NCBI RefSeq assembly: GCF_050948215.1
Contig: NW_027488580.1
Location: forward strand, 1,612,001 to 1,676,000
Reading direction: 5' to 3'
From: Halictus rubicundus
Taxonomy: Eukaryota; Arthropoda; Insecta; Hymenoptera; Halictidae
Length of the DNA: 64,000 nt
The notes beneath the pieces are model-generated. The model made no database searches and was not told where the DNA came from. It saw only the letters and a program-made list of their open reading frames with translations. Both the position numbers and the translations under genes were made by a program. Below, piece after piece: positions 26,634 to 38,400 of the stretch. The number at the start of each line of letters is the position of its first letter. The first letter of the stretch is position 1.

Positions 26634-28700
26634 CCGCTATGCTATCCTATGCTCTGTCCTATCCATTCCTATATCCTATCCTCTATCATATCCTATCCTC
26701 TTTGCTATAATGTCATCTATCCTATCCAATCTCTATCGTCCCCTGTCATCTATCCTAGCAAATCCCTAATCTTATCCTGTATCGTCTCCTGCCCTCTATC
26801 CTATCCAATCCCCTATCTTATCTTCTATCGTCTCCTGTCCTCTATCCTATCCAATCCCCTATCCTATCCTCTATCCCATCCTATCCTCTATCCTATCCTA
26901 TCCTCTATCCCATCCTATCCTCTATCCTATCATATCCTCTATCCTATACTATCCTCTATCCTATCCTATCCTATCCTCTATCCTATCCAATCCCATATCC
27001 TATCCACTATCCTATCCTATCCTCTATCCTATCCTATCCTCTATCCTATCCTATTCTCTATCCTATCCGATCCTCTATCCTATCCTATCCTATCCTCTAT
27101 CCTATCCTATCCTATCCTATCCTATCCTCTATCCTATCCTATCCGCTATCCTATCATATCCTCTATCCTATAATATCCTCTATCCTATCCAATCCTCTAT
27201 CCTATCCTCTATCCTATCCTCTATCCCATCCTATCCTCTATCCTATCATCTATCCTATCCTCTATCCTCTATCCTATCCTCTATCCTATCCTATCCTCTA
27301 TCCTATCCTATCCTCTATTCTATCCTATCCTCTATCCTAACCTATCCTCTATCCTATCCTATCCTCCATCGTCTCCTATCCTCTATCCTATCCAATCCCC
27401 TACCCTATCCTCTATCCTATCCTATATTCTATCCTATCCAATCCTACATCCTATCCTATCCTCCATCGTCTCCTATCCTCTATCCTATCCAATCCCCTAT
27501 CCTATCCTCTATCCTATCCTATCCTCTATCCTATCCTATCCTCTATCCTATCCTATTCTCTATCCTATCCTATCCTCCATCCTATCCTATCCTCTATCCT
27601 ATCATATCCTCTATCCTATCCTATCCTCTATCCTATCCTATCCTCTATCCTATCCTATCCTCTATCCTATCCTATCCTCTATCCTATCCTATCCTCTATC
27701 CTATCCTATCCTCTATCCTATCCTATCCTCTATCCTATCCTATCCTCTATCCTATCCTATCCTCTATCCAGTCCTATCCTCTATAATATCGCATCCTCTA
27801 TCATATCCTATCCTCTATCCTATCCTATCCTCTATCCTATCCTACCCTCAATCCTATCCTATCCTATCCTCTATCCTATCCTATCCTCTATCGTATCCTA
27901 TCCTCTATCCTTTCCAATCCTACATCCTATCCTATCCGCTATGCTATCCTATGCTCTGTCCTATCCATTCCTATATCCTATCCTCTATCATATCCTATCC
28001 TCTTTGCTATAATATCATCTATCCTATCCAATCTCTATCGTCCCCTGTCATCTATCCTAGCAAATCCCCTATCTTATCTTCTATCGTCTCCTGTCCTCTA
28101 TCCTATCCAATCCCCTATCCTATCCTCTATCCCATCCTATCCTCTATCCTATCCTATCCTCTATCCCATCCTATCCTCTATCCTATCATATCCTCTATCC
28201 TATACTATCCTCTATCCTATCCTATCCTATCCTCTATCCTATCCAATCCCATATCCTATCCACTATCCTATCCTATCCTCTATCCTATCCTATCCTCTAT
28301 CCTATGCTATTCTCTATCCTATCCGATCCTCTATCCTATCCTATCATCTACCCTATCCTATCCTCTATCCTATCCTATCCTCTATCCTATCCTATCCTCT
28401 ATCCTATCCGATCCTCTATCCGATCCTATCCTCTATTCTATCCTATCCTCTATCCTATCCTATTCTCTATCCTATCATCTACCCTATCCTATCCTCTATC
28501 CTATCCAATCACCTATCCTATCCTCTATACGATCCTATCCTCTATCCTATCCTATCCTCTATCCTATCCTATCCTCTACCCTATCCTATCATATCCTCTA
28601 TCCTATCCAATCCTCTATCCTATCCTCTATCCTATCCTATCCTCTATCCTATCCTATCCTCTATCCTATCCTATCCTCTATCCTATCCTATCCTCTATCC
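26634..28700. repeat. Higher-order block repeated at +3,441 bp (from 30075) and again at about 38417
   Basis: The landmark CCGCTATGCTATCC with the following GTCCCCTGTCATC and TAGCAAATCCC variants occurs at 26634 and again at 30075. Landmarks at 27936 and 28304 recur at 31377 and 31745, all at exactly 3,441 bp. A third copy starts near 38417 (8,342 bp beyond the second), and the companion block at 31377 reappears near 39839, 120 bp later than expected. Near 28843 the offset has slipped by 17 bp, again one 12 + 5 bp step. Confidence 0.7.
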
Positions 28701-31700
28701 TATCCTATCCTCTATCCTATCCTATCCGCTATCCTATCCTATCCTCTATCCTATCCTATACTCTATCCTAACCTATCCTCTATCCTATACTATTCTCTAT
28801 CCAATCCTATCCTGAACCCTATCCTATCCTCATTCCTAACCTATGCTCCATTATATCCTATCCGCTATCCTATCATATCCTCTATCCTATCCAATCCTCT
28901 ATCCTATCCTCTATCCTATCCTATCCTCTACCCTATCCTATCCTCTATCCTATCCAATCACCTATCCTATCCTCTATACGATCCTATCCTCTATCCTATC
29001 CTATCATCTACCCTATCCTATCATATCCTCTACCCTATCCAATCCTCTATCCTATCCTCTATCCTATCCTATCCTCTATCCTATCCTATCCTCTATCCTA
29101 TCCTATCCTCTATCCTCTCCTATCCTCTATCCTATCCTATCCTCTATCCTATCCTATCCTCTATCCTATCCTATCCGCTATCCTATCCTATCCTCTATCC
29201 TATCCTATACTCTATCCTATCCTATCCTCTATCCTATCCTATCCTATCCTCTATCCTATCCTATCCGCTATCCTATCATATCCTCTATCCTATAATATCC
29301 TCTATCCTATCCAATCCTCTATCCTATCCTCTATCCTATCCTCTATCCTATCCTATCCTCTATCCTATCCTCTATCCTATCCTCTATCCTCTATCCTATC
29401 CTCTATCCTATCCTATCCTCTATCCTATCCTATCCTCTATTCTATCCTATCCTCTATCCTAACCTATCCTCTATCCTATCCTATCCTCCATCGTCTCCTA
29501 TCCTCTATCCTATCCAATCCCCTACCCTATCCTCTATCCTATCCTATATTCTATCCTATCCAATCCTACATCCTATCCTATCCTCCATCGTCTCCTATCC
29601 TCTATCCTATCCAATCCCCTATCCTATCCTCTATCCTATCCTATCCTCTATCCCATCCTATCCTCTATCCTATCCTATCCTCTATCCTATCCTATCCTCT
29701 ATCCTATCCTATCCTCTATCCTATCCTATCCTCTATCCTATCCTATCCTCTATCCTATCCTATCCTCTATCCTATCCTATCCTCTATCCTATCCTATCCT
29801 CTATCCTATCCTATCCTATCCTCTATCCTATCCTATCCTCTATCCTATCCTATCCTCTATCCTATCCTATCCTCTATCCTATCCTATCCTCTATCCTATC
29901 CTATCCTCTATCCAGTCCTATCCTCTATAATATCCTATCCTCTATCCTATCCTCTATCCTATCCTATCCTCTATCCTATCCTACCCTCAATCCTATCCTA
30001 TCCTATCCTCTATCCTATCCTATCCTCTATCGTATCCTATCCTCTATCCTTTCCAATCCTACATCCTATCCTATCCGCTATGCTATCCTATGCTCTGTCC
30101 TATCCATTCCTATATCCTATCCTCTATCATATCCTATCCTCTTTGCTATAATGTCATCTATCCTATCCAATCTCTATCGTCCCCTGTCATCTATCCTAGC
30201 AAATCCCCAATCTTATCCTGTATCGTCTCCTGCCCTCTATCCTATCCAATCCCCTATCTTATCTTCTATCGTCTCCTGTCCTCTATCCTATCCAATCCCC
30301 TATCCTATCCTCTATCCCATCCTATCCTCTATCCTATCCTATCCTCTATCCCATCCTATCCTCTATCCTATCATATCCTCTATCCTATACTATCCTCTAT
30401 CCTATCCTATCCTATCCTCTATCCTATCCAATCCCATATCCTATCCACTATCCTATCCTATCCTCTATCCTATCCTATCCTCTATCCTATCCTATTCTCT
30501 ATCCTATCCGATCCTCTATCCTATCCTATCCTATCCTCTATCCTATCCTATCCTATCCTATCCTATCCTCTATCCTATCCTATCCGCTATCCTATCATAT
30601 CCTCTATCCTATAATATCCTCTATCCTATCCAATCCTCTATCCTATCCTCTATCCTATCCTCTATCCCATCCTATCCTCTATCCTATCATCTATCCTATC
30701 CTCTATCCTCTATCCTATCCTCTATCCTATCCTATCCTCTATCCTATCCTATCCTCTATTCTATCCTATCCTCTATCCTAACCTATCCTCTATCCTATCC
30801 TATCCTCCATCGTCTCCTATCCTCTATCCTATCCAATCCCCTACCCTATCCTCTATCCTATCCTATATTCTATCCTATCCAATCCTACATCCTATCCTAT
30901 CCTCCATCGTCTCCTATCCTCTATCCTATCCAATCCCCTATCCTATCCTCTATCCTATCCTATCCTCTATCCTATCCTATCCTCTATCCTATCCTATTCT
31001 CTATCCTATCCTATCCTCCATCCTATCCTATCCTCTATCCTATCATATCCTCTATCCTATCCTATCCTCTATCCTATCCTATCCTCTATCCTATCCTATC
31101 CTCTATCCTATCCTATCCTCTATCCTATCCTATCCTCTATCCTATCCTATCCTCTATCCTATCCTATCCTCTATCCTATCCTATCCTCTATCCTATCCTA
31201 TCCTCTATCCAGTCCTATCCTCTATAATATCGCATCCTCTATCATATCCTATCCTCTATCCTATCCTATCCTCTATCCTATCCTACCCTCAATCCTATCC
31301 TATCCTATCCTCTATCCTATCCTATCCTCTATCGTATCCTATCCTCTATCCTTTCCAATCCTACATCCTATCCTATCCGCTATGCTATCCTATGCTCTGT
31401 CCTATCCATTCCTATATCCTATCCTCTATCATATCCTATCCTCTTTGCTATAATATCATCTATCCTATCCAATCTCTATCGTCCCCTGTCATCTATCCTA
31501 GCAAATCCCCTATCTTATCTTCTATCGTCTCCTGTCCTCTATCCTATCCAATCCCCTATCCTATCCTCTATCCCATCCTATCCTCTATCCTATCCTATCC
31601 TCTATCCCATCCTATCCTCTATCCTATCATATCCTCTATCCTATACTATCCTCTATCCTATCCTATCCTATCCTCTATCCTATCCAATCCCATATCCTAT

Positions 31701-33908
31701 CCACTATCCTATCCTATCCTCTATCCTATCCTATCCTCTATCCTATGCTATTCTCTATCCTATCCGATCCTCTATCCTATCCTATCATCTACCCTATCCT
31801 ATCCTCTATCCTATCCTATCCTCTATCCTATCCTATCCTCTATCCTATCCGATCCTCTATCCGATCCTATCCTCTATTCTATCCTATCCTCTATCCTATC
31901 CTATTCTCTATCCTATCATCTACCCTATCCTATCCTCTATCCTATCCAATCACCTATCCTATCCTCTATACGATCCTATCCTCTATCCTATCCTATCCTC
32001 TACCCTATCCTATCATATCCTCTATCCTATCCAATCCTCTATCCTATCCTCTATCCTATCCTATCCTCTATCCTATCCTATCCTCTATCCTATCCTATCC
32101 TCTATAGTATCCTATCCTCTATCCTATCCTATCCTCTATCCTATCCTATCCGCTATCCTATCCTATCCTCTATCCTATCCTATACTCTATCCTAACCTAT
32201 CCTCTATCCTATACTATTCTCTATCCAATCCTATCCTGAACCCTATCCTATCCTCATTCCTAACCTATGCTCCATTATATCCTATCCGCTATCCTATCAT
32301 ATCCTCTATCCTATCCTATCCTCTATCCTATCCGATCCTCTATCCGATCCTATCCTCTATTCTATCCTATCCTCTATCCTATCCTATTCTCTATCCTATC
32401 ATCTACCCTATCCTATCCTCTATCCTATCCAATCACCTATCCTATCCTCTATACGATCCTATCCTCTATCCTATCCTATCCTCTACCCTATCCTATCATA
32501 TCCTCTATCCTATCCAATCCTCTATCCTATCCTCTATCCTATCCTATCCTCTATCCTATCCTATCCTCTATCCTATCCTATCCTCTATCCTCTCCTATCC
32601 TCTATCCTATCCTATCCTCTATCCTATCCTATCCTCTATCCTATCCTATCCTCTATCCTATCCTATCCGCTATCCTATCCTATCCTCTATCCTATCCTAT
32701 ACTCTATCCTAACCTATCCTCTATCCTATCCTATTCTCTATCCAATCCTATCCTGAACCCTATCCTATCCTCATTCCTAACCTATGCTCCATTATATCCT
32801 ATCCGCTATCCTATCATATCCTCTATCCTATCCAATCCTCTATCCTATCCTCTATCCTATCCTATCCTCTATCCTATCCTATCCTCTATCCTATCCTATC
32901 CTCTATCCTCTCCTATCCTCTATCCTATCCTATCCTCTATCCTATCCTATCCTCTATCCTATCCTATCCTCTATCCTATCCTATCCGCTATCCTATCCTA
33001 TCCTCTATCCTATCCTATACTCTATCCTAACCTATCCTCTATCCTATCCTATTCTCTATCCAATCCTATCCTGAACCCTATCCTATCCTCATTCCTAACC
33101 TATGCTCCATTATATCCTATCCGCTATCCTATCATATCCTCTATCCTATCCTATCCTCTATCCTATCCGATCCTCTATCCGATCCTATCCTCTATTCTAT
33201 CCTATCCTCTATCCTATCCTATTCTCTATCCTATCATCTACCCTATCCTATCCTCTATCCTATCCAATCACCTATCCTATCCTCTATACGATCCTATCCT
33301 CTATCCTATCCTATCCTCTACCCTATCCTATCATATCCTCTATCCTATCCAATCCTCTATCCTATCCTCTATCCTATCCTATCCTCTATCCTATCCTCTA
33401 TCCTATCCTCTATCCTATCCTCTATCCTATCCTCTATCCTATCCTCTATCCTATCCTATCCTCTATCCTGTCCTATCCTCTATCCTATCCTCTATCCTAT
33501 CCAATCCCCTACCCTATCCTCTATCCTATCCTATATTCTATCCTATCCAATCCTACATCCTATCCTATCCTCCATCGTCTCCTATCCTCTATCCTATCCA
33601 ATCCCCTATCCTATCCTCTATCCTATCCTATCCTCTATCCTATCCTATCCTCTATCCTATCCTATCCTCTATCCTATCCTATCCTCTATCCTATCCTATC
33701 CTCTATCCTATCCTATTATCTATCCTATCCTCTATCCTATCCTATCCTCTATCCTCTGCTATCCTCTATCCTATCATATCCTCTATCCTATACTATCCGC
33801 TATCCTATCCTATTCTCTATCCTATCCTCTCCTGAACCCTATCCTATCCTCATTCCTAACCTATACTCCATAATATCCTATCCGCTATCCTATCATATAC
33901 TCTATCCT

Positions 33909-33927
33909 ATCCAATCCTCTATCCTAT
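33909..33927. repeat. Target-site duplication, left, copy 1
   Basis: ATCCAATCCTCTATCCTAT stands directly against the poly(T) of copy 1 and is repeated perfectly at 34136-34154. The last T is counted as target by comparison with the right flank. Confidence 0.9.
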
Positions 33928-34135
33928 TTTTTTTTTTTTTTTTTTTTTTCCGAGGAGGTAATCTCGTTACGGATACCCGAACCCCCCCGGGGGGGGGGGG
34001 TGGTCCGGGTTATGTGGGACTCCTCGGCTGGTTGGTGCAACGCCGAGTATACCCACTAACTCCTCCCCGTCCGTCCCTAGACTCCTGGGGGCACCCGTGC
34101 TCTGCGCGCGCATGTCAATCCGGTGTGCCCCCGCC
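33928..34135 (-). mobile_element. R1-clade retrotransposon copy 1, severely 5'-truncated
   Basis: A 208-bp fragment carrying only the 3' end of the element. It starts with 22 T on the + strand (the poly(A) tail), then matches the 3' untranslated region of the full-length copy up to GTGCCCCCGCC, the equivalent of about 54797, where it joins satellite. It has no coding capacity. The truncation point and poly(A) are those expected of target-primed reverse transcription that stopped early. Perfect 19-bp duplications flank it, and uninterrupted paralogous sites exist at 48080-48098 and 50025-50043. Confidence 0.93.
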
Positions 34136-34154
34136 ATCCAATCCTCTATCCTAT
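34136..34154. repeat. Target-site duplication, right, copy 1
   Basis: Perfect repeat of 33909-33927, followed by CCTCTA. Confidence 0.9.
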
Positions 34155-34510
34155 CCTCTATCCTATCCTATCCTCAACCCTATCCTATCCTCATTCCTAT
34201 CCTAAAGTCCATTATATCCTATCCGCTATCCTATCCAATCCTCTATCCTATCCTCTATCCTATCCTCTATCCTATCCTCTATCCTATCCTATCCTCTATC
34301 CTATCCTCTATCCTATCCTCTATCCTCTATCCTATCCTCTATCCTATCCTATCCTCTATCCTAACCTATCCTCTATCCTATCCTATCCTCCATCGTCTCC
34401 TATCCTCTATCCTATCCAATCCCCTACCCTATCCTCTATCCTATCCTATATTCTATCCTATCCAATCCTACAACCTATCCTATCCTCCATCGTCTCCTAT
34501 CCTCTATCCT

Positions 34511-34526
34511 ATCCAATCCCCTATCC

Positions 34527-34529
<3 letters not shown>
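34511..34529. repeat. Target-site duplication, left, copy 2
   Basis: ATCCAATCCCCTATCCTAT, repeated perfectly at 35477-35495; the poly(T) of copy 2 starts at 34530. Confidence 0.93.
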
Positions 34530-34564
<35 letters not shown>

Positions 34565-35476
34565 CGAGGAGGTAATCTCGTTACGGATACCCGAACCCCC
34601 CCGGGGGGGGGGTGGTCCGGGTTATGTGGGACTCCTCGGCTGGTTGGTGCAACGCCGAGTATACCCACTAACTCCTCCCCGTCCGTCCCTAGACTCCTGG
34701 GGGCACCCGTGCTCTGCGCGCGCATGTCAATCCGGTGTGCCCCCGCCTTAGCATACCACCCAGGGGGGGGGACGCGGCCCCCTCCCGTACCTACTCTATC
34801 CGAAGGCACCACGCAACGGACGACGTGGCGCCTTCCCCCCCTGTTAGGCCGCCCGATGAGCATCCGAGCCCCCGCCCGAGATGCCCGGCGGCCTCCGGGG
34901 ACGCCGTTGGTGACCGAGTGTAAGGGGATATCCGATCCCCCGCCTCGAGATCATCAAGGGCGTCCCCGCTCGCGTCAGAGGCGTCGCAACGGGGGTACGC
35001 CTCCGGGGCGTACCCTGCGCCGCCTCCCCCCCTTCGGCCGGGATCGTGATTACGCTCCCGATCCCGTTCCGCAGCCTCCTTCCGCAGCATAACCCGCTCG
35101 CAGAAGGAAGCGAACCCCCTCCACGCCTCCTCGCCACCGGCTGCCGCAGCGACGACAGCCGGGAGCGAGAGGTCGTGGCCCACCGCGCGCCGCAGGGCAC
35201 GGCGCTCTCCCCCCCATGCCGGACACTCCTCCAGAGTGTGTTGCGCCGTGTCCCGCGGCTCGCCGCAGTGGTGACACGCCTCCTCGGTCTCCCTCCCGAT
35301 GCGACACAGGTAGTCGCCGAAGCACCCGTGCCCGCTCATCACCTGCGTCACACGGTAGGAGACCCTATGCCCCATCCATCCCCTGTTCCATTGATCGAAC
35401 ACCGGGAGGATGGCCCGAACGGCCCGCCTCTCGCCCTCCCTCGTCCCGGGAAGGCTATCGCGCCACTCCCGGGCTG
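34530..35476 (-). mobile_element. R1-clade retrotransposon copy 2, 5'-truncated
   Basis: A 947-bp fragment of the same element: 35 T on the + strand (poly(A)), the 3' untranslated region and the last part of ORF2. It matches the full-length copy at offset 20,049 and stops after CCCGGGCTG, equivalent to 55525. The flanking 19-bp duplications are perfect and an uninterrupted paralogue of the site lies at 23745. Relative to copies 3 and 4 it has seven instead of eight C at 35026-35032, which changes the frame of the ORF2 carboxyl end. Confidence 0.95.
34791..35476 (-). pseudogene. ORF2 carboxyl-terminal fragment of copy 2
   Basis: The frame is open from the truncation point to a TAG at 34791; the first methionine is at 35402 (MFDQWNRGW). 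It holds the region after the reverse transcriptase, with the terminal CX2CX8HX4C zinc finger (CHHC...H...C) seen in R1-clade ORF2 proteins. The one-base-shorter C run at 35026-35032 makes this frame run about 70 residues past the point where copies 3 and 4 stop, into sequence that is untranslated in them. Lacking endonuclease and catalytic reverse transcriptase motifs, it is a dead fragment. It is almost identical to the full-length copy, so the insertion is recent. Confidence 0.85.
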
Positions 35477-35495
35477 ATCCAATCCCCTATCCTAT
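35477..35495. repeat. Target-site duplication, right, copy 2
   Basis: Perfect repeat of 34511-34529, followed by CCTCT. Confidence 0.93.
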
Positions 35496-38400
35496 CCTCT
35501 ATCCTATCCTATCCTCTATCCTATCCTATCCTTTATCCTATCCTATCCTCTATCCTATCCAATCCTACATCCTATCCTATCCGCTTTGCTATCCATTCCT
35601 CTATCCTATCCTATCCTATCCGCTTTGCTATCCTATCCTCTATCCTATCCTATCCTCTCTGTTATCCTATCCTCCATCGTCACCTATCCTCTATAATATC
35701 CAATCCCCTACCCTATCCTCTATCCTATCATATCCTCTATCCTATCCAATCCTACATCCTATCCTATCCCCCATCGTCTCCTATCCTCTATCCTAACCTA
35801 TCCTCTATCCTATCCTATCCTCTATTCTATCCTATCCTCTATCCTGCCCTATCCTCTATAATATCGTATCCTCTATCATATCCTATCCTCTATCCTATCC
35901 TATCCTCTATCGTATCCTATCCTCTATCCTATCCAATCCTACATCCTATCCTATCCGCTATGCTATCCTATCGTCTGTCCTATCCATTCCTATATCCTAT
36001 CCTCTATCATATCCTATCCTCTTTGCTATAATATCATCTATCCTATCCAATCTCTATCGTCCCCTGTCATCTATCCTAGCAAATCCCCAATCTTATCCTG
36101 TATCGTCTCCTGCCCTCTATCCTATCCAATCCCCTATCTTATCTTCTATCGTCTCCTGCCCTCTATCCTATCCTATCCTCTATCCTATCCTATCCTATGC
36201 TCTTTCCTATTCTATACTCTATCCTATCCTATCCTCTATCCTATCCTATCCTCTATCCTATCCTATCCTCTATCCTATCCTATCCTCTATCCTATCCTAT
36301 CCTCTATCCTGTCCTATCCTCAATCCTATCCTATCCTCTATCCTCTCCTATCCTTTATACTAACCAATCCTCTATCCTATCCTCTATCCTATCATGTCCT
36401 CTATCCTATCCTATCCTCCATCGTCTCCTATCCTCTATCCTATCCAATCCCATACCCTATCCTGTATCGTATCCTATCCTCTATCCTATCCAATCCTACA
36501 TCCTATCCTATCCTCCATCGTCTCCTATCCTCTATCCTATCCAATCCCCTATCCTATCCTCTATCCTATCCTATCCTCTATCCTATCCTATCCTCTATCC
36601 GATCCTATCCTCTATCCTATCCTATCCTCTATCCTATCCTATCCTCTATCCTATCCTATCCTCTATCATATTCTATCCTCTTGCCTGTAATATCATCTAT
36701 CCTATCCTATTCTCTATCCTATCCTATCCTCTATCCTATACTATCCTCTATCGTCTCCTGTCCTCTATACTATCCAATCCCCTATCCTATCCTCTGTCCT
36801 ATCCTATCCGATACTCTATCCTATCCTATCCTCTATAATATCGTATCATCTATCGTATCCTATCCTCTTTCCTATAATATCATCTATCCTATCCTATCCT
36901 CTATCCTATCCTATCCTCTATCCTATCCTTTCCTCTATCCTATCCTATCCTCTATCCTATCCTATCCTCTATCCTATCCTATCCACTATCCTATCCTATC
37001 CTCTATCCTATCCTATCCTCTATCTGACACTATCCTCTAGCCTATCCTATCCTCTATCCTATCCTATCCTCTATCCTATCCTACCCTCAATCCTATCCTA
37101 TCCTATGCTCTATCCTATTCTATACTCTATCCTATCCCATCCTCTATCCTATCCTATCCTCTATCCTATCCTATCCTCTATCCTATCTTATCCTCTATCC
37201 TATCTTATCCTCTATACTATCCAATCCCCTATCCTATCCTCTATCCGATCCTATCCTCTATTCTATCCTATCCTCTATCCTATCCTATTCTCTATCCTAT
37301 CATCTACCCTATCCTATCCTCTATCCTATCCAATCACCTATCCTATCCTCTATACGATCCTATCCTCTATCCTATCCTATCATCTACCCTATCCTATCAT
37401 ATCCTCTACCCTATCCAATCCTCTATCCTATCCTCTATCCTATCCTATCCTCTATCCTATCCTATCCTCTATCCTATCCTATCCTCTATCCTCTCCTATC
37501 CTCTATCCTATCCTATCCTCTATCCTATCCTATCCTCTATCCTATCCTATCCTCTATCCTATCCTATCCGCTATCCTATCCTATCCTCTATCCTATCCTA
37601 TACTCTATCCTATCCTATCCTCTATCCTATCCTATCCTATCCTCTATCCTATCCTATCCGCTATCCTATCATATCCTCTATCCTATAATATCCTCTATCC
37701 TATCCAATCCTCTATCCTATCCTCTATCCTATCCTCTATCCTATCCTATCCTCTATCCTATCCTCTATCCTATCCTCTATCCTCTATCCTATCCTCTATC
37801 CTATCCTATCCTCTATCCTATCCTATCCTCTATTCTATCCTATCCTCTATCCTAACCTATCCTCTATCCTATCCTATCCTCCATCGTCTCCTATCCTCTA
37901 TCCTATCCAATCCCCTACCCTATCCTCTATCCTATCCTATATTCTATCCTATCCAATCCTACATCCTATCCTATCCTCCATCGTCTCCTATCCTCTATCC
38001 TATCCAATCCCCTATCCTATCCTCTATCCTATCCTATCCTCTATCCTATCCTATCCTCTATCCTATCCTATCCTCTATCCTATCCTATCCTCTATCCTAT
38101 CCTATCCTCTATCCTATCCTATCCTCTATCCTATCCTATCCTCTATCCTATCCTATCCTATCCTCTATCCTATCCTATCCTCTATCCTATCCTATCCTCT
38201 ATCCTATCCTATCCTCTATCCTATCCTATCCTCTATCCTATCCTATCCTCTATCCAGTCCTATCCTCTATAATATCCTATCCTCTATCCTATCCTCTATC
38301 CTATCCTATCCTCTATCCTATCCTACCCTCAATCCTATCCTATCCTATCCTCTATCCTATCCTATCCTCTATCGTATCCTATCCTCTATCCTTTCCAATC

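Larger units (their letters stand above)
14070..33927. repeat. TATCC/TATCCTC satellite array, block 2
   Basis: The same 5/7/12-bp satellite resumes directly after the island. The first 170 or so bases match 52711 onward (offset 38,641), including the rare TATATCC, TATGTTATCC and TATTATATCC variants. Further in, recurring blocks include one with CTCTTTCCTATAATATC, TCTATCGTCTCCTTTCC and CTATGCTCTATCC (near 15535, 17335, 17700, 19480, 19840, 21655), one with CTGAACCC and ACTCCATTATATCC (near 16274, 20494, 20892, 28812, 32236, 32752, 33071, 33832) and one with CCGCTATGCTATCC (near 22900, 26634, 27936, 30075, 31377). No gene is seen. Confidence 0.97.
34136..34529. repeat. Satellite spacer between copies 1 and 2
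   Basis: 394 bp of satellite. Its first part resembles 48080-48180 (CTCAACCC and a TCCATTATATCC block, with AAAGTCC here against ATAGTCC there). The part from about 34230 matches 23464-23763. The spacer is therefore a junction between two satellite families. Confidence 0.85.

Noticed and set aside
34530..34564. Poly(T) tracts read as terminators or promoters
   Set aside because: They are the reverse complement of retrotransposon poly(A) tails, each lying directly between a target duplication and the same 3' untranslated sequence.
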